Origin: a virus
Strand: one strand, 5' to 3'
Length of the DNA stretch: 27,780 nt
IMG/VR virus record: IMGVR_UViG_3300009180_000176
Coordinates: 1 to 27,780 of that record
Made by a program: the position numbers and the translations under genes. Shown piece after piece: positions 23,200-27,780 of this stretch. The notes under the pieces are model-generated. The model was not told the DNA's origin, did no database searches, and was given only the letters and a program-made list of their open reading frames with translations. Every line of letters begins with the position of its first letter. The stretch's first letter is position 1.

Positions 23200-23931
23200 A
23201 TGCCTCTTATTCTTCTTGCAGGAGCTATCAAAGCGGTTGAGGCTATTCAGCAAGGTTGCGAGATGTACAAAGAATATAAGGGAACAGTTCTTAGAGCAAA
23301 AAAGACATTTGATGAGGTTAAAGGTATTGCTCAGGAAGTTACTTCTGTAAGCACAAATATCTGGGGATTTCTTAAATCAAAATTATTTTCTGAAGAACCT
23401 CCTCAAGTCGTTGCCTCCAAAACCGTAAAAGAAATTAAGAAAACAATTAAAGCTAAAGAAGAATTTCAAGAGTTTGATGAACAGTCTGTTAAGACTGATT
23501 TAATAAAAAATCTTAAAATATTTTTTAAAGCTATGATTGCTATAAAAAAGAAAATAGCAGAACAACAGGAAAGAATTGATCATTCAATGATTGATCCTGA
23601 TGAACTTTTAGATATATCTCTTGATCATGTAATAGTTCTTAAAGAGATGGAAAAATTACAAAAAGAAATTCGAGAGATAATGGTTTATCAAAGCCCTCCT
23701 GAGTTAGGTGCATTATATACAGACGTAGTTAATATGTTTGGTATTGTACAAGAAAAACAAGAAGCAACTCATTTGCTTAATATGAGAAAAAGAAAAGAAG
23801 ATTATCAAAGAAAACAAATGTCTGTTAGTAAAATGAGACACAGAGTTCTTTGGTTAGTTGCTATAGCAGTAATTATACTTGAGATATGGGGGTTGATATT
23901 TACAATACATCTAGCGAGACAGCCTATATAA
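23200..23931 (+). CDS. Long helical protein with C-terminal TM anchor, 243 aa
   Basis: The ATG begins one base after the preceding TAA, with GTAGG upstream. After a hydrophobic start (MPLILLAGAIKAVEAIQQGC), residues 25-210 are helical and very Lys/Glu-rich (KTVKEIKKTIKAKEEFQEFD, KEMEKLQKEIREIMVYQSPP). A single TM lies at about 215-237 (RVLWLVAIAVIILEIWGLIF). The C-terminus, ARQPI, is basic. It may be a membrane-anchored coiled-coil rod. No family is recognised; similar proteins of unknown role lie near lysis genes in aquatic phages. It is not a standard spanin: the TM is at the C-terminus and no lipobox is present. Confidence 0.82.
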   Translation: MPLILLAGAIKAVEAIQQGCEMYKEYKGTVLRAKKTFDEVKGIAQEVTSVSTNIWGFLKSKLFSEEPPQVVASKTVKEIKKTIKAKEEFQEFDEQSVKTDLIKNLKIFFKAMIAIKKKIAEQQERIDHSMIDPDELLDISLDHVIVLKEMEKLQKEIREIMVYQSPPELGALYTDVVNMFGIVQEKQEATHLLNMRKRKEDYQRKQMSVSKMRHRVLWLVAIAVIILEIWGLIFTIHLARQPI

Positions 23932-24035
23932 GTTTTCTTATATTACTGACTATATTATTTTTTCTTATTTTACCTTTTGAGTTGTATTTATATATTATTG
24001 TAAAGGACGCTGTTGAAGCGTGTAAATTAAAATGA
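23886..24035 (+). CDS. Overlapping 49-aa single-TM membrane protein
   Basis: In the frame -1 to the 243-aa gene, an ORF begins at ATG 23886 and runs 49 codons to TGA 24033-24035. It overlaps the upstream gene by 46 bases and the holin start by four (ATGA). It fills the otherwise unexplained 100-base gap between those genes. The product begins MGVDIYNTSSETAYISFLIL, continues with a hydrophobic TM (about 14-39, containing LLTILFFLILPFELYLYIIV) and ends KDAVEACKLK. The acidic N-terminus and Lys-rich C-terminus suggest N-out/C-in topology. Only a weak GAG site precedes it. It could be a holin partner or antiholin-like protein. It may be chance in T-rich DNA, but the exact ATGA junction argues for translation. 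Confidence 0.55.
   Translation: MGVDIYNTSSETAYISFLILLTILFFLILPFELYLYIIVKDAVEACKLK
24002..24034 (+). promoter_or_regulatory. Shine-Dalgarno with hairpin spacer before the holin start
   Basis: AAAGGA (24002-24007) is a good ribosome binding site but lies 24 bases before the holin ATG (24032). A hairpin, ACGCT (24007-24011) pairing with AGCGT (24017-24021) around a GTTGA loop, sits between them. Folding it would shorten the gap to about ten bases. Such hairpin-bridged starts are known, for example T4 gene 38. The only nearer purine-rich site is absent, so this hairpin may decide holin translation. Confidence 0.45.
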
Positions 24036-24487
24036 ATGACTTATTTAACCTTTTAAAAGGTATTGCACCTACACTAGCTACTGCGGTTGCTGGCCCTTTG
24101 GGTGGTGCTGCTGTATCAGCGTTAGCTACTAAGTTTGGTGTGTCTGATAGTGTTGATGCTGTAGCTAAGGCTATTGCTGGTGACCCTCAAGCTGCTCAGA
24201 AATTAGCAGAGATGGAGTTAGAGTATTACAAGACAGAACAAAACAATCTAACAGCACGACTGCAAGCTGACATGGCTAGTGACTCTTGGTTATCTAAGAA
24301 CATTCGTCCTGCCACTTTAATCTTCTTGTTAGTTGCTTACAGTGGTTTCGCTGTAGCATCTATCTTTGGGTATGAGACTCGTGGTGCTTACGTAGAACTG
24401 CTAGGCCAATGGGGTATGTTAGTTATGTCCTTTTACTTTGGTGGTCGCACTATGGAGAAGATTGCTGATAAGGTAAGGAAGAAATGA
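24032..24487 (+). CDS. Holin, three-TM GTA-type family
   Basis: The 151-aa protein begins MNDLFNLLKGIAPTLATAVA with a weakly hydrophobic first segment (about 10-33). A Gln/Glu helix (EMELEYYKTEQNNLTARLQA, 61-80) leads to the hallmark SWLSKNIRPATL (85-96). Two clear TMs follow, at about 93-113 (LIFLLVAYSGFAVASIFG) and 119-138. The SW(x)xxxxRPATL motif matches the three-TM holins first described for gene-transfer-agent release (GTA_holin_3TM). It would form inner-membrane lesions that release the endopeptidase. Its start overlaps the small membrane ORF by four bases and its stop overlaps the M15 gene start (ATGA), so the three are coupled. A distant binding site is bridged by a hairpin. Confidence 0.86.
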   Translation: MNDLFNLLKGIAPTLATAVAGPLGGAAVSALATKFGVSDSVDAVAKAIAGDPQAAQKLAEMELEYYKTEQNNLTARLQADMASDSWLSKNIRPATLIFLLVAYSGFAVASIFGYETRGAYVELLGQWGMLVMSFYFGGRTMEKIADKVRKK

Positions 24488-24852
24488 CTTATACTTTGTC
24501 ACAAAAATCTTTAGATAAGCTTAAGGGTGTTGATGATAAACTAGTTAGTGTTGTCAAACGAGCTATTGAACTTACTACAGTAGATTTTACAGTTCTTGAA
24601 GGACTCCGTTCAAAGGAACGTCAACAAGAACTCTACAATGATGGTAAGAGTCAAACACTAAATTCTAAGCACTTGGTTGGTCGTGCTGTAGACTTAGGTG
24701 TTTTGAAAGATGGTAAGATATCTTGGGAAAAGGAAGACTATACTAAACTGGCAGTAGTCGTTAAACAAGCTGCCAGTGAACTCAATGTTAACATCAAATG
24801 GGGTGGGGACTTCAAATCTTTCTTTGATGGCCCTCACTTCGAATTAGTATAA
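24484..24852 (+). CDS. M15 peptidoglycan endopeptidase (endolysin), 122 aa
   Basis: GTAAGGAAGAA precedes the ATG, which overlaps the holin stop by four bases. The protein is a compact zinc peptidase of the M15/VanY-like class. Arg42 lies in EGLRSKERQ. The zinc ligands are H63 and D70 (SKHLVGRAVDL) and H118 (GPHFEL). The strand WGGDFKSFFDGPHFE (106-120) is the characteristic C-terminal motif. The family includes L-alanyl-D-glutamate endopeptidases such as that of phage T5, which cut the peptide stems of Gram-negative peptidoglycan. It has no signal peptide, as expected for release through a holin. It is the main lysis enzyme in the window. The nominal specificity is inferred from the family. 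Confidence 0.92.
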   Translation: MTYTLSQKSLDKLKGVDDKLVSVVKRAIELTTVDFTVLEGLRSKERQQELYNDGKSQTLNSKHLVGRAVDLGVLKDGKISWEKEDYTKLAVVVKQAASELNVNIKWGGDFKSFFDGPHFELV

Positions 24853-24853
24853 C

Positions 24854-24876
24854 TTTAATCGGTACCTAATAGGAAA
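24854..24876 (+). promoter_or_regulatory. Second copy of the promoter-like motif, upstream of phoH
   Basis: Ends in TCGGTACCTAATAGGAAA, matching the 1419-1441 segment at 20 of 23 bases, with the same palindrome core (CCTA-A-TAGG). It begins two bases after the endopeptidase stop and its AGGAA also serves as the ribosome binding site of phoH. A sigma70-like pair, TTGATG at 24824-24829 and TATAAC at 24848-24853 (18-base spacer), would start transcription inside the motif. Either a single-subunit RNA polymerase promoter or an operator is possible. Confidence 0.5.
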
Positions 24877-24880
24877 CAAA

Positions 24881-25564
24881 TTGAAAAGAAACCAACGTAA
24901 ACAAAAAGATAACTTGGCAAAGGCACCTCGTTCTTTCCACATCCAACCCAAGACACACAACCAAGGACTATTGTTAGATGCTATTGAACACTTCCCCATC
25001 ACTGTTACTTTGGGTGCAGCGGGTGTAGGTAAAACTTATTGTGCAGCTTCAAAGATTGCACAGCTATTTCAGTCGGGTAATTATGACCACATTATTCTTA
25101 CACGGAGTAATGTACCTACAGGACGGTCATTAGGTTTCTTTCCCGGAGATATCAAAGAGAAGTTAGCACCGTGGTTGTTACCAATGATCACAGTGTTACA
25201 GAAACAATTAACACAAACTAAGTACGAGTATTTACTTGCTAAGGATACTATTCAATATCAACCTATTGAGACTATTAGGGGGCGTTCATTTGAGAACTCC
25301 CTTATCTTAGTTGATGAGGTACAGAACATTACTATTGAAGAGCTTAAAGCTATTACTACTCGCTTAGGTGAGAACAGTAAGATGGTTCTTATGGGTGATG
25401 CATCTCAGTCAGACATTAATAACGGTAAAGATATTCTTAAGTTCTGCAAGATGTGTGAGAACGCAGGTATTGAAATTCCTATTGTAAGGTTTACAATAGA
25501 TGATATTGTAAGGTCAGATATTGTAGGTGACTTAGTTAGAATGTTTATTAAAGAAAAGATCTAA
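24881..25564 (+). CDS. phoH: PhoH-like ATPase
   Basis: This P-loop ATPase of 227 aa has the usual phage PhoH length. It shows Walker A GAAGVGKT (45-52), the conserved RSNVPTGRSLGFFPGDIKEK (75-94), the TIRGRSF motif (131-137), Walker B LILVDE (141-146) and the GDASQ sensor (172-176). PhoH-like proteins have phosphate-starvation-related names and probable RNA-linked ATPase activity. In phages their precise role is unsettled. The start is TTG at 24881, preceded by AGGAAACAAA; no ATG lies in frame near enough, and a Lys/Arg-rich N-terminus follows. The gene sits between the lysis genes and tail genes and has its own promoter-like motif. Confidence 0.95.
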   Translation: MKRNQRKQKDNLAKAPRSFHIQPKTHNQGLLLDAIEHFPITVTLGAAGVGKTYCAASKIAQLFQSGNYDHIILTRSNVPTGRSLGFFPGDIKEKLAPWLLPMITVLQKQLTQTKYEYLLAKDTIQYQPIETIRGRSFENSLILVDEVQNITIEELKAITTRLGENSKMVLMGDASQSDINNGKDILKFCKMCENAGIEIPIVRFTIDDIVRSDIVGDLVRMFIKEKI

Positions 25565-25573
25565 AGGAATATT

Positions 25574-27115
25574 ATGGCAATACCAGTAGAACAACTAGGT
25601 AAAGGCGGTTTAAACACTGATCTTCCACCTATGATTGTACCTCCGAATACGTTTACGGATTTATTAAACGTGCGATTTGATGATGATAGCGTACAAACTA
25701 CTACTGGTGAAACCACTCATAGGGTAGTAAGTATTACTCCTGACTATGGCATTCATTGGAGAAGGCCAGATCAAGGATACAATATCTTTGCTAAGAATGG
25801 CAATATTGTTCGTGTAGATGCGGCAGGTAGTAGCTCATCAATGTTTTCTAGTGCTGATTCAGTATACACAAACAGTGATTGGCAAGGTACTTTATTTAAC
25901 GGAGGTTATGCAATTGTTCTTAATAACGGTACTTCTACTCCTCTATATTGTTTATATGGAAGCACTACCGCTGGTTCTTCTTTTCAACCTTTACCCGGAT
26001 GGAATTATGTTTCAGGGCTTACGGTTACAGCCAAAGTAGTTAGATCACTTAACTATTCTTTAGTAGCAGCTAACTTAACATTAACTCAAAGTGGTACAAC
26101 TACTTATGCACCTTCTACTATTAGAGTGTCAGTGCAAGCAAACACAGGTAGTATCCCAACTATATGGCAACCTGGAATAACAACAGATACTGCTGATGAA
26201 TTTGAATTAAATTCTACTTCTCCTATTTTGGATATGGCTGAGTTAAGAGGTAATATGTTTGTATATTCTTCTGATTCAATTAGTATTTTAACTATTGGTA
26301 CTGTAACTCGTGTATCTCCTTATAGCAAATCATATGGTATTTTAAATACAGATTGTGTTATCGAAGTTGATGGTAAACATTTTGTAGTTGATCGTAATGA
26401 TATTTATGTTCACAACGGTTCTGGTGCTATTGAATCATTAGCTGACTTTAGGGTTAAAAAATATTTCTTTAGTAATCTTAATAAAAATGCTGTTGATAAA
26501 GTACATTTAGTTAAAAATTCTTTTTATAAAGAAATTTGGATTAACTATCCTAAAGGTTCTTCTATTGTTTGTAACGAAGCTTTAGTATATAATTATAAAA
26601 ATAGTACATGGTCTAAAAGAGTATTACCCTCAATAACTTACGCATTTACTGGCCCTTCAAATATATCTAATGCTTTTCAGTATGCTAACGAAGTGGTTTA
26701 TATGACAACTAATTCTACACAAACATTAGTTACTGATAGTAATTATTTAATGTGGAATGGTTCTGCATTAGCTTCATATACTTCTTATATTGAGAAAAAG
26801 AAACTTAATACTGGTGATGTCACTGGTAGTTCTCTTATTAATTCTATATATCCTATTTTTGATAAAGTACCTAATGATGCATCTATTACTATTCGTGTAG
26901 TAGGTCAGAACAATTATATTGATGATGTTGATTTGTCAGCAGATGATCCTGATTTAAAAGATACATTTACTTTTTTACCTAACAACCAAAAATCACAAGG
27001 CTACAAAGTAGACCCGCGAGTTAATGGTCGTATTATTAATTATAGAATTTCTTCAACAGGCCCTTGGCGTATGGCTATGATGGCACTTGATGCTAAAGCT
27101 GCAGACAGGAGATAA
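25574..27115 (+). CDS. Tail nozzle-like (tubular protein B-type) protein, 513 aa
   Basis: CTAAAGGAATATT precedes the ATG. The N-terminus AIPVEQLGKGGLNTDLPPMI with the following PPNTFTDLLNVRFDDDSVQT is characteristic of podovirus nozzle proteins (T7 gp12, P22 gp10-type). There Gly/Asp/Leu/Pro motifs precede blades of a beta-propeller. Repeated blade-like strands follow (YNIFAKNGNIVRVDA, MAELRGNMFVYSSDSISIL, VDGKHFVVDRNDIYVHNGSG, LVYNYKNSTWSKRVLPSITY). The C-terminal part ends in YRISSTGPWRMAMMALDAKA, often seen in this family. It would close the tail end below the adaptor. The gene is apart from the adaptor gene, after phoH. The family call is from sequence pattern memory. Confidence 0.82.
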   Translation: MAIPVEQLGKGGLNTDLPPMIVPPNTFTDLLNVRFDDDSVQTTTGETTHRVVSITPDYGIHWRRPDQGYNIFAKNGNIVRVDAAGSSSSMFSSADSVYTNSDWQGTLFNGGYAIVLNNGTSTPLYCLYGSTTAGSSFQPLPGWNYVSGLTVTAKVVRSLNYSLVAANLTLTQSGTTTYAPSTIRVSVQANTGSIPTIWQPGITTDTADEFELNSTSPILDMAELRGNMFVYSSDSISILTIGTVTRVSPYSKSYGILNTDCVIEVDGKHFVVDRNDIYVHNGSGAIESLADFRVKKYFFSNLNKNAVDKVHLVKNSFYKEIWINYPKGSSIVCNEALVYNYKNSTWSKRVLPSITYAFTGPSNISNAFQYANEVVYMTTNSTQTLVTDSNYLMWNGSALASYTSYIEKKKLNTGDVTGSSLINSIYPIFDKVPNDASITIRVVGQNNYIDDVDLSADDPDLKDTFTFLPNNQKSQGYKVDPRVNGRIINYRISSTGPWRMAMMALDAKAADRR

Positions 27116-27118
27116 GTT

Positions 27119-27780
27119 ATGATGAACCCACCTATTACAGGTATTTCTGAGTTAGATGCGTATTTATATAATCTCCATGTTAATGGGTTTGATGATGTTA
27201 CTTCAAGTTATTCTTCTAATCCTGCTAATGGTCAAATTACGGATTCAAGTGGTAATGTAGTAGGATACCTCTACGAGTTTATTCATGTTAAATATGCTGA
27301 TGATAATGTAGGTACTGGGTTATCTGATACTCAAACTGGAAAGTATTATTACGGTATTAATAACAGTACATCCTCTACGGAGTCAACTAATCCAGCAGAC
27401 TATACTTGGTACTTTGTTACTTCTGGGTTTGGAACTCTTAAAACTTTGTACTATCAAATCCTTGGTGGTAGACAGATTAAGTTTGATGTTAATACAGCAC
27501 CTATAAATTATAGATGGTTACCAGCACCTACTACAGCTATTGATTTAGATATTATAGTACCTCCACAAACTATTACTGGTTCAGAAATTTTAAATGCTAC
27601 ATTAAGTGCAAACAAATTAAATGTTGCAGCATTAGATCAATCTACAGGTGCTCTTGTACCTAATGCAGTATCAGCTGAAACAATTGCAGCTAATGCAGTT
27701 ACAGAATTAAAGCTTGCTTCAGGTGCTGTTACAGGAACTAAAATTGCAGCAGAAACTATTACTGGTAACAATATTGCAGC
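27119..27780 (+). CDS. Tail fibre/appendage protein, 5' part (cut by window edge)
   Basis: AGGAGATAAGTT precedes ATG 27119, with a second ATG directly after. About 220 codons are open to the window edge, so the C-terminus is missing. The first part (MMNPPITGISELDAYLYNLH, YLYEFIHVKYADDNVGTG, KYYYGINNSTSSTESTNP, YTWYFVTSGFG) is a beta domain rich in Tyr/Trp. It is followed by TTAIDLDIIVPPQTITG and then repeats of the form (A/T)xTIxxxxI (SEILNATLSANKLNV, AVSAETIAANAVTELK, TKIAAETITGNNIA). Such repeats occur in the shaft region of host-specificity and central fibre proteins. It follows the nozzle gene by three bases, fitting a tail-tip fibre. No homology can be verified here. Confidence 0.85.
   Translation, partial: MMNPPITGISELDAYLYNLHVNGFDDVTSSYSSNPANGQITDSSGNVVGYLYEFIHVKYADDNVGTGLSDTQTGKYYYGINNSTSSTESTNPADYTWYFVTSGFGTLKTLYYQILGGRQIKFDVNTAPINYRWLPAPTTAIDLDIIVPPQTITGSEILNATLSANKLNVAALDQSTGALVPNAVSAETIAANAVTELKLASGAVTGTKIAAETITGNNIA

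Noticed and set aside
23200-24035. The overlapping pair 243-aa gene plus 49-aa ORF as an Rz/Rz1-type spanin pair
   Set aside because: The 243-aa protein has its TM at the C-terminus and the 49-aa product has no lipoprotein signal or periplasmic domain, so the spanin pattern is not met.

Overview
This window is part of a tailed double-stranded DNA bacteriophage genome (Caudoviricetes). I infer podovirus-type morphology. The window holds a terminase large subunit, a large P22/N4-class portal, a scaffold, an SU10-like major capsid protein, a connector-like adaptor, a nozzle-like protein and several fibre genes. It shows no tape measure, tail tube, sheath, integrase or repressor. The DNA is AT-rich and tightly packed, with most gaps under 30 bases and stop/start overlaps. 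The M15 peptidase and the GTA-type holin point to a Gram-negative host. Phage relatives of this kind (phoH, collagen-like fibres, small basic GEKMRKPG-type and KARH-type proteins) are common in aquatic samples. The host itself cannot be named from the sequence.

Layout. Positions 1-1161 hold a leftward cluster of five small unrecognised genes, the first cut by the window edge. A divergent 301-base intergenic region (1162-1462) contains a GC-rich patch, a G-run/C-run inverted repeat, a direct repeat and a promoter-like 23-base motif. From 1463 everything reads rightward: terminase large subunit; a set of small genes and large beta-rich or collagen-like fibre genes (3127-11057); then portal, two small helical genes, scaffold and major capsid protein (11108-16309). 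A strong intrinsic terminator (16319-16353) follows the capsid gene. Next come three small genes, the adaptor-like gene and two tail-fibre genes, one carrying two LamG-like lectin domains (16365-22891). A membrane/lysis block follows (22910-24852) with a small coiled-coil/TM gene, a 35-aa holin-like fragment, a helical TM protein, an overlapping small membrane ORF, a three-TM holin and an M15 endopeptidase. The window ends with phoH (TTG start), a nozzle-like tail gene and the start of another fibre gene cut by the edge.

How it works together. Terminase, portal, scaffold and capsid build and fill the head. The adaptor, nozzle and fibres form the short tail and host-recognition apparatus. Holin plus M15 peptidase release progeny. 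Two nearly identical motifs sit just upstream of terminase (1419-1441) and phoH (24854-24876). They resemble promoters of single-subunit phage RNA polymerases and suggest that late transcription starts at least twice in this window. Several gene ends carry hairpins without T-tracts, which may be RNA processing or stability elements. The most notable unannotated items are the two-copy promoter-like motif, a 49-codon membrane ORF hidden between annotated genes, a short paralogue of the holin N-terminus, and a hairpin placed between a Shine-Dalgarno sequence and the holin start.
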